A stretch of DNA of 64,000 nt from Paenibacillus lutimineralis (GTDB lineage: Bacteria > Bacillota > Bacilli > Paenibacillales > Paenibacillaceae): positions 1,463,501-1,527,500 of the forward strand of contig NZ_CP034346.1 of assembly GCF_003991425.1 (NCBI RefSeq), in the 5' to 3' direction. Position numbers and translations under genes: made by a program. The notes below the pieces were generated by a model. It did no database searches. It saw only the letters and a list, made by a program, of their open reading frames with translations, and was not told where the DNA came from. This document shows, in pieces, positions 25,796 through 34,679 of this stretch. Every line of letters starts with the position of its first letter. The stretch's first letter is position 1.

Positions 25796-27361
25796 ATGCT
25801 GCAATTGCCTTCTTTTCGAGGAGCAAAGGTACTGACTGGAAAGAGTAATCTTCACCGTACCGTCTCCTCTTTATCCGTACTAGAGGTTTCAAACGCGGAT
25901 TATTCCTCCCGTATCGTCAATTCGGTTCAAGAAGAGTGGTATGCGGAAGAGATGGTTATCAGTTCTTTTTACTCCATTAAAGATAGTATAGAGAAGCAGT
26001 GTGAAGCGGTTGAGTATTTGTATGGGCTCGGTGAAGTTGGACTGATTCTATATTATGTAGGAATCATTATTCCGGAAGTAGCCGAAGAGGTGCTGCAATT
26101 CGCAGAGTCCAAAAATTTCATCATCATTTGCATGCCTGAAAATGATTTTTCACTTCGTTATAATGAAGTGATCTATGAAGTGATGGAAGCGATTGTTCTG
26201 AACAATCAGACGTTCAACGATAATTTTGTGAATGAAGCATTAGAGAAAGTATCTTTGCTGCCAGAACACTCACGAAGCGTTGAAATTACACTTAAATTTC
26301 TGTCTGATCGGCTGAAAGCGAACATCATCCTGACGAACACGCATATGGAGATTATGAATCAAGTGATGTGGCCTCGTAATTCATCGTTAGATGTGGCTCA
26401 TCTTATAGATGTCTATGCTCCCTATTTATTAAATGGGGTGAAGGGACAAGCAGAATCTAATTGCGATTGCTATGTGGAATACAAGAGTGTTCATCAAAAA
26501 AACGGAGAAGTACTGTATCTATTTCTAATTAAAGAGAATTCAAAACTACCCGCGAAGACCATCGATAAAATCAGCGAGGTCGTACAGGTGGCCATCAATC
26601 TGTGGGGGGATAAGCATAACGAGGTCAGCGAATATGCCCTGGTAAAAGCGATTATTAATGATGAGAGCGATAAAATGCGCAGACTGGCTCATCTTCTCCA
26701 TATAGATGTCGCTTCCATTCAGATGATGTGGCTCGTATTTATTCAGGATTTGTCAAAAGAAAAGCAGATTCGCGAAGAGTTGGAAGAGTATTTGTTCAAA
26801 TATTACAAAACAGCGGTCATTCAAACCGTCGATCATTGTATCATTGCCCTTATGGGAAATTGCTCTTACAAGTACAATGAGTATGAGATTGCAGCCGAAT
26901 ATATCGACACAACGAATTCTGCCTCGCTTATATCCGAAATGGTCTATGCTCCCAGAATGAGAAATACGCAAGATGTACGGCGTATGTATCGGCTGGTGAA
27001 CAGTGTGGGACGGAAGGTCCATCTGATTTATGAGCATCGTAAATTGTATACGGCTGCTGAGATGCGTTCGATGAAACAAGCGATCGATATGAGTTCACAA
27101 GGAGAGGAAGTCCTTGAGGAATGGTTGGCTGTTATTGATCCGATTCTGGGTGATCCGGATTCGCTTAAGACGCTCATGACCTTTTTGTTAGATGCCAAAG
27201 GGAATTATGATGCCTGTGGAAAAATGCTATTCGTGCATAAAAACACAGTGAAATATCGCATTAAAAAGATCAGCGAATTAATTGGTTATGATGTAACGGT
27301 GAATTCCGAATTTTATGATGTTTGCATTGCTTGTATGATTTATCGACTGATACACAGCTAG
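25796..27361 (+). CDS. PucR family transcriptional regulator (start probably damaged)
   Basis: 521 residues from ATG 25796. The N-terminal purine-catabolism PurC-like domain is MLQLPSFRGAKVLTGKSNLHRTVSSLSVLE...; the C-terminal PucR helix-turn-helix is NYDACGKMLFVHKNTVKYRIKKISELIGYDV. ATG 25796 has no ribosome binding site. GAAGTGGTG lies before ATG 25776, where the frame reads ATG GGA TAA. One more G in the GG run at 25779-25780 would give MGITVKDMLQLPSF, the usual start of this family. So a base is probably missing, as a mutation or sequencing error. It likely controls the downstream permease-DUF917-HyuA operon in response to a nitrogen compound. Confidence 0.85.
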   Translation: MLQLPSFRGAKVLTGKSNLHRTVSSLSVLEVSNADYSSRIVNSVQEEWYAEEMVISSFYSIKDSIEKQCEAVEYLYGLGEVGLILYYVGIIIPEVAEEVLQFAESKNFIIICMPENDFSLRYNEVIYEVMEAIVLNNQTFNDNFVNEALEKVSLLPEHSRSVEITLKFLSDRLKANIILTNTHMEIMNQVMWPRNSSLDVAHLIDVYAPYLLNGVKGQAESNCDCYVEYKSVHQKNGEVLYLFLIKENSKLPAKTIDKISEVVQVAINLWGDKHNEVSEYALVKAIINDESDKMRRLAHLLHIDVASIQMMWLVFIQDLSKEKQIREELEEYLFKYYKTAVIQTVDHCIIALMGNCSYKYNEYEIAAEYIDTTNSASLISEMVYAPRMRNTQDVRRMYRLVNSVGRKVHLIYEHRKLYTAAEMRSMKQAIDMSSQGEEVLEEWLAVIDPILGDPDSLKTLMTFLLDAKGNYDACGKMLFVHKNTVKYRIKKISELIGYDVTVNSEFYDVCIACMIYRLIHS

Positions 27362-27366
27362 TCTAA

Positions 27367-27409
27367 TCCGTAACTTTTGTCCAAATGACAAAAATTACGG
27401 ATTTTTTTT
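27367..27409 (+). terminator. Terminator after the PucR gene
   Basis: TCCGTAACTTTTGTC / GACAAAAATTACGGA followed by a T-run. It separates the regulator from the downstream catabolic operon. Confidence 0.85.
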
Positions 27410-27485
27410 GGGTTTTAGAAAAAGACGTAATCCCATGTATCCTTCTATAATAAGAAAAATTCACTTAACGAGGGGGAGAAATGAT

Positions 27486-28751
27486 ATGAGAAAGGACGGA
27501 GAGCATCAGTCTTGGTTCACCCTGGGGATGGTTTGGGCCGGAGCGGTGATTAGTATACCAGGCCTCCTGGTTGGGAATACGCTGATCGCAGGTATGAGCT
27601 TATCTAAGACATTATTGATCGCCTTTTTGGGTTATTCCATTATTGTTGTCCTGATGATTCTTCAGGGCATTCAGAGCACGGATCTCGGCAAATCAACGGT
27701 TCAAGTCGCAGCTCAGGTATTTGGCAAAAAGGGCTCGCGCACCATTTTATCCATTATTCTCGCCATTGCTTGCCTCGGGTGGTTCGGGATTCAGGCTAAT
27801 GTATGCGGGGCAGCGCTGGCTAATCTGCTGGCGGAGTATGGAATGACAATCCCAGTTCCCCTGGCTTCATTGATTAGTGGTCTGGTTATGGTCGTTTCAG
27901 CAATGTACGGTATTAAAGTGCTGCGAGTACTTAGCTATATAGCAGTGCCACTACTCATTGTGATATGTATCTATGGCTTAATCCAAGCGTTCACGATGGA
28001 TTCCATTCATCATATTTGGAGCTACCAGCCGGAGAAGCAAATGAACTTCATGGATGGACTAGCTGTAACTATAGGCTCATTTGCCTTAGGGGCCGTTATT
28101 GCAGGCGATTATTCGCAGTTTTCGAGAAAACGTTCCGATGTATTGAAAGCCGCACTAATCGGGATTGTACCTTCTGGCGTATTGATGATTAGTGTGGGTG
28201 CAATTCTATCTTTTGCTTATCAGACTAGTGATATTGCAGCTGTCTTTATAAATATTACAACACCTTTTATTGGGGGTATAGTGTTAATCCTGGCTACATG
28301 GAAAACAAATATGGTAAATGCGATCTCAGGTGGATTTGCCCTCACCAATGTACTGCATATTTCCAAGGATAAAGAGAAATGGGCAGTAGGGGTTGCGGGA
28401 CTCATTGGGACTGTGCTTGCAGTGATCGGAATTTTGAATTATTTTACGCCGGTCATGTCGGTCTTGTCAGCAATGGTTCCGCCAGTAGCAGGGGTTATGG
28501 TCGCTTCTTATTGGATTATGAATAAAGGTGATAAGAACCGTTGGAAGGAAACAGAGGGGGTTAATCGTCTGGGAGTGATTTCCTGGCTGATCGGTTCCAT
28601 TATTGCTTGCATGCCTGTCGTTCTGTCCTTCTTCCCAAGCTTACCCCAAGTATCGAATCAGCCATTAATCGGCATCATTATTTCTTTTGTCATGTATGTG
28701 GTTTGCTATCGTATCATGGCCAGAAAGTCAGTCCTATTGGAGGGGAATTAA
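27486..28751 (+). CDS. NCS1 family permease (cytosine/hydantoin/allantoin permease type)
   Basis: 421 residues, about 12 transmembrane segments, CodB-like. The beginning HQSWFTLGMVWAGAVISIPGLLVG matches the NCS1 first helix, and SFALGAVIAGDYSQFSRK is the conserved region of helices 6-7. Sodium- or proton-coupled uptake of a nucleobase or hydantoin-like substrate across the cytoplasmic membrane is expected. ATG 27486 is preceded by GAGGGGGAG; ATG 27481 is out of frame. The stop abuts the DUF917 start directly, and the gene lies with PucR and HyuA-like genes, so the substrate is probably that pathway's compound. Confidence 0.88.
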   Translation: MRKDGEHQSWFTLGMVWAGAVISIPGLLVGNTLIAGMSLSKTLLIAFLGYSIIVVLMILQGIQSTDLGKSTVQVAAQVFGKKGSRTILSIILAIACLGWFGIQANVCGAALANLLAEYGMTIPVPLASLISGLVMVVSAMYGIKVLRVLSYIAVPLLIVICIYGLIQAFTMDSIHHIWSYQPEKQMNFMDGLAVTIGSFALGAVIAGDYSQFSRKRSDVLKAALIGIVPSGVLMISVGAILSFAYQTSDIAAVFINITTPFIGGIVLILATWKTNMVNAISGGFALTNVLHISKDKEKWAVGVAGLIGTVLAVIGILNYFTPVMSVLSAMVPPVAGVMVASYWIMNKGDKNRWKETEGVNRLGVISWLIGSIIACMPVVLSFFPSLPQVSNQPLIGIIISFVMYVVCYRIMARKSVLLEGN

Positions 28752-29855
28752 ATGAGATATTTAGATAAACAATCGATTGAGTATATTGCCATAGGCGCTG
28801 CATTTTTAGGAACAGGTGGAGGAGGGGATCCTTACATCGGTAAACTCATGGCTCTTTCAGCCATTGAAAAATACGGACCTGTAAGACTTTACTCTGTGGA
28901 TGAAATTGAAGATGAGGATTTCTTCATCCCTTCTGCCATGATGGGTGCTCCTTCCGTATTGGTGGAGAAGTTTCCGAAAGGAGACGAATTTGTTAAGGTG
29001 TTTCAGAAGCTGGCCAAGTATTTGGGCAGAGAGAAAATTACAGGCACATTTCCGATGGAAGCGGGCGGAGTCAATTCTATGATTCCGATTGTTGTTGCAG
29101 CACAGTTGAATTTACCGCTTATTGATTGCGATGGCATGGGAAGAGCATTTCCTGAGTTGCAAATGGTGACGTTCAACCTTGACGGCATTTCGGCTGCACC
29201 GATCGCAATTACAGATGAGAAAGGGAACATCGGTATCTTCGAAACGATCGACAATAAATGGACGGAACGTTTGGCGCGTACAGCAACGGTGGAGATGGGG
29301 GCTAGTGCTCTAGTAAGCCTGTATCCGACGACGGGAGCTCAAATCAAGAAAAGTGGTGTCCATAACATCGTGACCCTATCGGAGCAGATCGGAGAGATCA
29401 TTTCTTCCAAAAATAGAGATGCAAAAGACAAGCTTGAGCAGCTTTTAAGTCTGACATCTGGATATGAGTTGTTCCAGGGAAAAATAACAGATGTCATCCG
29501 GGAAACGAAGGGCGGCTTTAATTTTGGGAAAATGAACCTGGAAGGCATTGAGATGAACAAAGAAGAGCAGATGAAAGTTTATTTTCAGAATGAGAACCTG
29601 CTTGCCGAGAAGAACGGTCAGGTTATAGCGATGACGCCGGATTTAATATGTTTGGTTGACTATGAAACCTTGCTTCCCGTGACAACGGAGAGTTTGAAAT
29701 ATGGAAAACGCGTACGCGTCATCGGGTTGCCAGCGCATCCCAAGTGGAGAACCGAAATGGGAATCAAGACGGTAGGACCGAGATACTTTGGGTATGATTA
29801 CGATTATGCTCCGATTGAAGAATTGATAAGTAAGGCGGTGGCTAGCCATGTATAG
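28752..29855 (+). CDS. DUF917 family protein (S-methyl-thiohydantoin desulfurase-like)
   Basis: 367 residues. Start YLDKQSIEYIAIGAAFLGTG then GGGDPYIGKL is the DUF917 signature, followed by MGAPSVLVEKFPKG, PMEAGGVNSMIPI and DCDGMGRAFPELQM. The C-terminal YDYDYAPIEEL closes the family domain. The family contains a thiohydantoin desulfurase-like domain and is nearly always beside hydantoinase/oxoprolinase genes, as here: it overlaps the HyuA-like gene by 8 bases. The exact reaction is not established from sequence. Confidence 0.88.
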   Translation: MRYLDKQSIEYIAIGAAFLGTGGGGDPYIGKLMALSAIEKYGPVRLYSVDEIEDEDFFIPSAMMGAPSVLVEKFPKGDEFVKVFQKLAKYLGREKITGTFPMEAGGVNSMIPIVVAAQLNLPLIDCDGMGRAFPELQMVTFNLDGISAAPIAITDEKGNIGIFETIDNKWTERLARTATVEMGASALVSLYPTTGAQIKKSGVHNIVTLSEQIGEIISSKNRDAKDKLEQLLSLTSGYELFQGKITDVIRETKGGFNFGKMNLEGIEMNKEEQMKVYFQNENLLAEKNGQVIAMTPDLICLVDYETLLPVTTESLKYGKRVRVIGLPAHPKWRTEMGIKTVGPRYFGYDYDYAPIEELISKAVASHV

Positions 29856-31398
29856 AATTGGAATAGATGTAGGCGGCACGAATACAGATGCTATTATTTT
29901 GGATGAGCATAACCAGTTAGTCCATAGCGTGAAATCCCCAACGACACTAGATATAAAGACAGGGATTGTGACGTCGCTGCGAAAAGTATTGAAGGAAGCG
30001 AATGTTGATAAGACGAAAATCTCGCATGCCATGCTTGGGACAACGCAGTGCACCAATGCTATTGTTGAACGGAAGAAATTGGCCAAAGTTGGTGTAATCC
30101 GTCTAGGATTCCCCGCTACCGCTTCTGTTCCTCCATATACGGCTTGGCCTCAAGACATGATAAAAAAACTAACCGGAAACTATGCTCTAGTCCAAGGTGG
30201 CTACGAATATGATGGTCAATTGCTTAGTGAGATCGATGAGCAGGAGATTAACGAGCTGCTAGCGAAGTGGCGTGATAAAGTAGAAGCTATTGCGATCATT
30301 GGTGTATTCTCCTCCATCAAAAATGATCAGGAACTCAAGGTGCGAGACTTAATCTGGGAAGCCTACGGGGAAGACTACACGGTTTCCTGTTCGTCTATGA
30401 TCGGATCTGTTGGCTTGATTGAAAGAGAGAATGCAACGATTCTGAACGCGGCTTTATGCCATGTCATCGAAACCACTACCACGGGTTTTGCTAATGCATT
30501 AGAAGCAGAAGGGATTAAAGATGTTGAAGTGTACCTATGTCAGAATGACGGTACGCTCATGTCGATTGAATATGCCAAGCAATTCCCGATTCTTACGATT
30601 GCTTGCGGACCAACGAATAGTATTCGGGGAGCTTCCTATTTAGCGAACATTAAAGATACGATGGTCATCGACGTAGGCGGTACGACATCAGATATCGGTG
30701 TTTTGCAGGATGGATTTCCAAGAGAGTCCTCTGTAGCGGTGGAAATAGGCGATATTCGCACAAATTTTAGAATGCCAGATATCATCTCAGTAGGGCTCGG
30801 CGGTGGAAGCATTGTGCGTGCAGAGGGTGGTAAGATAACGGTTGGTCCAGATAGTGTAGGCTATAAGATCGGAGAAGAAGCACTTGTATTTGGTGGAAGC
30901 ACCTTGACCGCGACGGACATCGCGGTTCGTCTCGGACTAGCTGACATGGGAGACAAGAGTTTAGTCAGTCATATCGATGAAGGGTTTGCGAAACAAGTCC
31001 AATCCGTAATTTCTTCGATCATAGCAAAAGCGATCGATAAGATGAAAACTTCTTCCGAAGATGTACAGATCGTACTCGTAGGTGGAGGCAGCGTGATTAT
31101 TCCAGATGAGATTTCTGGAGTAGCTGATATCGTTAAAGTCGAAAACGGCGGAGTTGCGAATGCCATCGGTGCATCGATCTCACAAATTAGTGGACAGTAC
31201 GAACAGATCTACATTTATTCTCGTGAACCGCGAGAGCAGTCGCTTAAGGATGCTGAGGAAAAAGCAGTGAAACAAGCGGTAATTGCGGGAGCCGATCCTA
31301 CTACGATAAAATTGGTTGAAGTTGAAGAGATACCGCTCGCCTATCACCCGGAAAATGCAACTCGATTAAGAGTCAAAGTGGTAGGTAAAATGAGTTAG
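29848..31398 (+). CDS. Hydantoinase/oxoprolinase family protein (HyuA-like)
   Basis: 516 residues. Hydant_A_N domain: RIGIDVGGTNTDAIILD, HAMLGTTQCTNAIVERK. Hydantoinase_A core: ACGPTNSIRGASYLA, MVIDVGGTTSDIGVLQDG, SVGLGGGSIVRAEGG. It has an ASKHA-like ATP-binding fold and, in characterised relatives, ATP-dependent ring opening of hydantoins or 5-oxoproline. It is shorter than the 650-700 residue HyuA proteins and has no HyuB partner in the window; short forms like this are seen with DUF917. Overlaps the DUF917 gene by 8 bases and ends in a terminator. Confidence 0.88.
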   Translation: MYRIGIDVGGTNTDAIILDEHNQLVHSVKSPTTLDIKTGIVTSLRKVLKEANVDKTKISHAMLGTTQCTNAIVERKKLAKVGVIRLGFPATASVPPYTAWPQDMIKKLTGNYALVQGGYEYDGQLLSEIDEQEINELLAKWRDKVEAIAIIGVFSSIKNDQELKVRDLIWEAYGEDYTVSCSSMIGSVGLIERENATILNAALCHVIETTTTGFANALEAEGIKDVEVYLCQNDGTLMSIEYAKQFPILTIACGPTNSIRGASYLANIKDTMVIDVGGTTSDIGVLQDGFPRESSVAVEIGDIRTNFRMPDIISVGLGGGSIVRAEGGKITVGPDSVGYKIGEEALVFGGSTLTATDIAVRLGLADMGDKSLVSHIDEGFAKQVQSVISSIIAKAIDKMKTSSEDVQIVLVGGGSVIIPDEISGVADIVKVENGGVANAIGASISQISGQYEQIYIYSREPREQSLKDAEEKAVKQAVIAGADPTTIKLVEVEEIPLAYHPENATRLRVKVVGKMS

Positions 31399-31428
31399 AA
31401 GCATACTTTGGCGGCTTAGGATTATTAC

Positions 31429-31475
31429 AGAAGCTTCTCATGAATTGTACAAATTTATGAGAGGCTTCTTTTTTA
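31429..31475 (+). terminator. Terminator of the permease-DUF917-HyuA operon
   Basis: AGAAGCTTCTCATGAA / TTTATGAGAGGCTTCT with TTTTTT after it. Confidence 0.85.
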
Positions 31476-31570
31476 TTCTTAACTCTAAGGTTCATTTTTC
31501 TTCTATCAATGAGGTTAGGCTAATTAAGTTATAATAAGTTATTATAAAGTTTCTGGAAAGGATTAGATTA

Positions 31571-32479
31571 ATGATGAGACTCAATCAACTTGGCTTCTCT
31601 GACCTTTTAGTTAGCGAGATCGGTCTTGGCTCCATGTCTCTGGGAACAGAAGAACGCAAAGCCATTGGAATTATCCATGAAGCACTCGATCAAGGTGTTA
31701 ATTTTCTGGATACGGCGGATTTGTACGATTCTGGACGCAATGAAGAGCTGGTAGGCAAGGCAATTAAGGGAAGGCGTGATCGCGTAGTTATTGCTAGCAA
31801 AGCCGGGAATCGACGGATTGAAGGAAGGGAAGGATGGGTCTGGGACCCTAGCAAGGCTTATATCAAATCAGCTATTAAGGATAGTCTGCATCGATTGCAA
31901 ACCGATTATCTGGATCTGTATCAGCTACATGGGGGAACAATCGAGGATCCTATCGATGAGACGATCGAGGCATTTGAGGAGCTGAAGCAGGAAGGCTTAA
32001 TACGTTACTATGGGATTTCCTCTATTCGACCCAATGTGATTCGGGAGTATGCAACTCGATCATCAATGGTCAGCGTGCTGAATCAATTTAGTATTCTTGA
32101 TCGACGTCCCGAGGAAGAGGTGTTGCCGCTTCTGCATGAGAAGGGGATCGGCGTTATTGCCAGAGGGCCACTGGCTAGCGGGGCACTTGCTACTGAACGT
32201 GAGATAACTAAAGGCTATTTGAACTATTCGCCAGAAGAAATTATTAAGCTTCGTACACGGCTAAGTGCTGTAGCCCGAGAAAGTAATAGAACGATGACAG
32301 AGCTTGCGATTCGTTATTCGCTCAGCCATCCTGCAGTCGCGACAGTGATTCCGGGTGCAAGCTCGCGGGAGCAATTGCTGGCGAATATTGCTGCAGCTCG
32401 TACTCCGCATCTGACACAAGAAGAGATAGAAGCGATTAAGCAGATTAGCGAAGCGAATCGCTATGAGCAGCATCGATAA
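31571..32479 (+). CDS. Aldo/keto reductase
   Basis: 302 residues, (beta/alpha)8 NADPH-dependent oxidoreductase. Active-site tetrad is visible: Asp and Tyr in FLDTADLYDSGRNEE, Lys in VIASKAGNR, and His in LYQLHGG. The cofactor end SHPAVATVIPGASSREQL is also present. It is of the YajO/YghZ-like subclass that reduces small aldehydes, with substrate unknown. ATG 31571 or the adjacent ATG 31574 is the start, with AAAGGAT upstream. It stands alone. Confidence 0.92.
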   Translation: MMRLNQLGFSDLLVSEIGLGSMSLGTEERKAIGIIHEALDQGVNFLDTADLYDSGRNEELVGKAIKGRRDRVVIASKAGNRRIEGREGWVWDPSKAYIKSAIKDSLHRLQTDYLDLYQLHGGTIEDPIDETIEAFEELKQEGLIRYYGISSIRPNVIREYATRSSMVSVLNQFSILDRRPEEEVLPLLHEKGIGVIARGPLASGALATEREITKGYLNYSPEEIIKLRTRLSAVARESNRTMTELAIRYSLSHPAVATVIPGASSREQLLANIAAARTPHLTQEEIEAIKQISEANRYEQHR

Positions 32480-32573
32480 TGATAGTGGGCTGTCCGGAAA
32501 ACCTATAGCTAGAGTGATCGCATGTAACATGCGGTCAAAAATGACGGTTAGAGTACGATAAAAACAATGTCGC

Positions 32574-32664
32574 TCTTCTAAGGGACACTTTTGACCATTA
32601 GAAGCAAAAAATGCGGTTTTTCGCGACTTTCCCACTTGTAATGGACATAATTGTCCGTTACAAG
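32574..32664. repeat. Two related palindromes
   Basis: CTTCTAAGGGACA...TTTGACCATTAGAAG at 32574-32604 and CTTGTAATGGACATAATTGTCC followed by GTTACAAG at 32635-32664. Both read CTT-x-TAA-x-GG(ACA)...CC-x-TTA-x-AAG, so they look like two copies of one hairpin family. Flanking copies of GGTCAAAAATG appear at about 32532 and 32693. Each gives a stem of 10-12 pairs. Confidence 0.6.
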
Positions 32665-32728
32665 GGCAGAATCCCAAAGAATCAACGCTAACGGTCAAAA
32701 ATGTCCGAGTGATCAGGTCACAATAATC

Positions 32729-32863
32729 CTAAGTCCGAACTATTTATCTAGCCTGTTCAAGAAAAAAGCAGGCATCTCGCTAAGTGACTACATCCAACGA
32801 GAGAGAATTCATGAAGCGATGAAGCTGCTAACGCTTACCCAATATTCGATATCGGATATTTGT
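32729..32863 (+). pseudogene. Remnant of an AraC-family regulator (HTH part only)
   Basis: Translates to LSPNYLSSLFKKKAGISLSD YIQRERIHEAMKLLTLTQYS ISDIC, the first helix-turn-helix and linker helix of an AraC C-terminal domain of the YesN type. The N-terminal part has no start, the second helix-turn-helix and the rest of the protein are missing, and the frame ends at 32902. It therefore looks like debris of a deleted two-component regulator. The junction lies just before the tyrS promoter. Confidence 0.75.
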
Positions 32864-32907
32864 GACCCCCAAGCAGTACAGAAATGCGGAACAACGATCT
32901 GATAGAT

Positions 32908-32936
32908 TTGACAACCTTCGCTGAATTCAATATAAT
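32908..32936 (+). promoter_or_regulatory. tyrS promoter, perfect sigma-A consensus
   Basis: TTGACA (32908-32913), exactly 17 bases, TATAAT (32931-32936). Transcription would start near 32943, ahead of the T-box leader. Confidence 0.9.
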
Positions 32937-32959
32937 CTTTCATAATTCTATATTTGATA

Positions 32960-33210
32960 TACGTTGAAAGAGCGAAGTAGCGGCAGTCACTGTTCTCAGA
33001 AAGCCAGGGGTTGATGGAACCTGGCAGCATACTGTTCAACCGGCGAATTACACTCTGGAGTATCTTGGGTAATGCCAAGCGGGATAGCTAACGATACATA
33101 GCTGTGAGTGGTATGATGAGGTTAATGCTCTCATACAAATTGGGTGGTAACACGGTTATTGAATCGTCCCTGGATCTGCTGATGCAGACTGGGGGCGATT
33201 TTTTAGTTGG
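32960..33210 (+). promoter_or_regulatory. Tyrosyl T-box riboswitch
   Basis: Leader of about 250 bases between the promoter and tyrS. It has the Stem I AG-bulge/distal-loop region (AGAAAGCCAGGGGTTGATGG), a candidate UAC tyrosine specifier at 33049-33051, the T-box sequence TGGGTGGTAACACGG (33141-33155) and a terminator stem CGTCCC / GGGGGCG with TTTTTT at 33165-33206. Uncharged tRNA-Tyr should bind and promote antitermination. The specifier position is inferred. Confidence 0.93.
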
Positions 33211-33272
33211 TGATGAAGTCACGTATATCTAGCTTAATAGAATAAGAGATGATATGGGAGGCGGAAGTGAAA

Positions 33273-34532
33273 ATGAATATTATTGATGAACTACAATGGC
33301 GCGATGCGATTAATCAACAGACGGATGCGGAAGGGCTTCGCAAGCTGACGGAAGAGAAGGCAATCTCCTTGTACTGCGGGGTTGACCCAACTGGAGACAG
33401 CATGCATATCGGACACTTGATTCCTTTTATGATGCTGAAGAGATTTCAATTAGCAGGCCATAAGCCGGTAATTCTGATCGGTGGAGCGACAGGAACGATC
33501 GGTGATCCAAGCGGACGCCAGACGGAGCGAACCCTGCAGACGATGGAGCAGGTGCAGGCGAATGTGGAATCATTAACCGCGCAAATGAAGAAGCTGTTCC
33601 TGACGGACGGGGACAACCAACTGCGCATGGTGAACAACTACGATTGGACGCATGAATTGAACGTTATTGATTTCCTGCGTGACTTCGGGAAGAACTTCAG
33701 CATCAATACGATGCTTGCCAAGGATATCGTTGCTAGCCGTCTGGAGAGCGGCATCTCCTTCACCGAGTTCTCCTATCAAATTCTGCAGTCCATGGACTTC
33801 CTGCACCTCTACCAGAATGAAGACGTGCAGCTTCAAATCGGTGGCTCCGATCAATGGGGGAATATCACTAGTGGTTTGGACCTGATCCGTAAAAAAGAAG
33901 GCTCTGAGGCAAAAGCGTTCGGCTTGACGATTCCACTGATGCTGAAGGCTGATGGCACGAAGTTTGGCAAGACGGCCGGCGGCGCGATCTGGCTCGATCC
34001 GAAGAAGACGACGCCGTATGAATTCTACCAGTTCTGGGCGAATACCGATGACCGTGATGTGGTGAAATACCTGAAGTACTTCACTTTCCTGGACAAAGAG
34101 ACGATTGAGAATCTGGCCGAAAAAGTAAAAACCGAGCCGCATAAGCGCGAGGCGCAAATTACGCTTGCGGAAGAGATGACAAGATTCGTGCATGGCGAGG
34201 AAATGCTGGCCCAAGCTCAGCGGATCACGTCAGCGCTCTTCAGCGGAGATATCAAATCGCTGACGGCTGATGAGATCGAACAAGGCTTCAAGGAAATGCC
34301 AACCTTCGAAGCATCTAAGGAATCCAAGAATATCGTCGACTGGCTTGTCGATGTTGGCATCGAACCGTCCAAGCGTCAAGCGCGTGAGGATATTACGAGC
34401 GGTGCTATCACTTTGAACGGAGACCGCGTCAGCGAGCTTGAGTTCGAAGTTAGCGCAGATCATGCTATTGAAGGCCGCTTCATCATTATCCGTAAAGGGA
34501 AGAAGAAGTATCATCTTGTGAAACTGGCGTAG
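33273..34532 (+). CDS. tyrS: Tyrosine-tRNA ligase
   Basis: 419 residues, class I synthetase. The HIGH-type motif is in SMHIGHLIPF, GGATGTIGDPSGR follows, the tyrosine-binding YQILQSMDFLHLY lies in the core and the KMSKS-type loop is KFGKTAGGAIWLD. The C-terminal S4 RNA-binding domain is SKRQAREDITSGAITLNGDRV. It starts at ATG 33273 (MNIIDELQW); GTG 33267 is also possible with GGGAGG. It is controlled by the T-box upstream and closed by the terminator at 34560. Confidence 0.97.
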   Translation: MNIIDELQWRDAINQQTDAEGLRKLTEEKAISLYCGVDPTGDSMHIGHLIPFMMLKRFQLAGHKPVILIGGATGTIGDPSGRQTERTLQTMEQVQANVESLTAQMKKLFLTDGDNQLRMVNNYDWTHELNVIDFLRDFGKNFSINTMLAKDIVASRLESGISFTEFSYQILQSMDFLHLYQNEDVQLQIGGSDQWGNITSGLDLIRKKEGSEAKAFGLTIPLMLKADGTKFGKTAGGAIWLDPKKTTPYEFYQFWANTDDRDVVKYLKYFTFLDKETIENLAEKVKTEPHKREAQITLAEEMTRFVHGEEMLAQAQRITSALFSGDIKSLTADEIEQGFKEMPTFEASKESKNIVDWLVDVGIEPSKRQAREDITSGAITLNGDRVSELEFEVSADHAIEGRFIIIRKGKKKYHLVKLA

Positions 34533-34559
34533 GACTTATTAACAGATATTTTAATAGAG

Positions 34560-34606
34560 GCATAGCCCTGTTTCTTGCAATTGGAGAAAGGGGCTATGCT
34601 TTTTTA
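34560..34606 (+). terminator. tyrS terminator
   Basis: GCATAGCCC / GGGCTATGC with six T residues. Confidence 0.9.
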
Positions 34607-34679
34607 CTTCAAATTTTGTTCATTCCAACCGACATAAAGAAGAAAGAAATATGATTCATCAAGAAGAGGGGTTAGAGAA

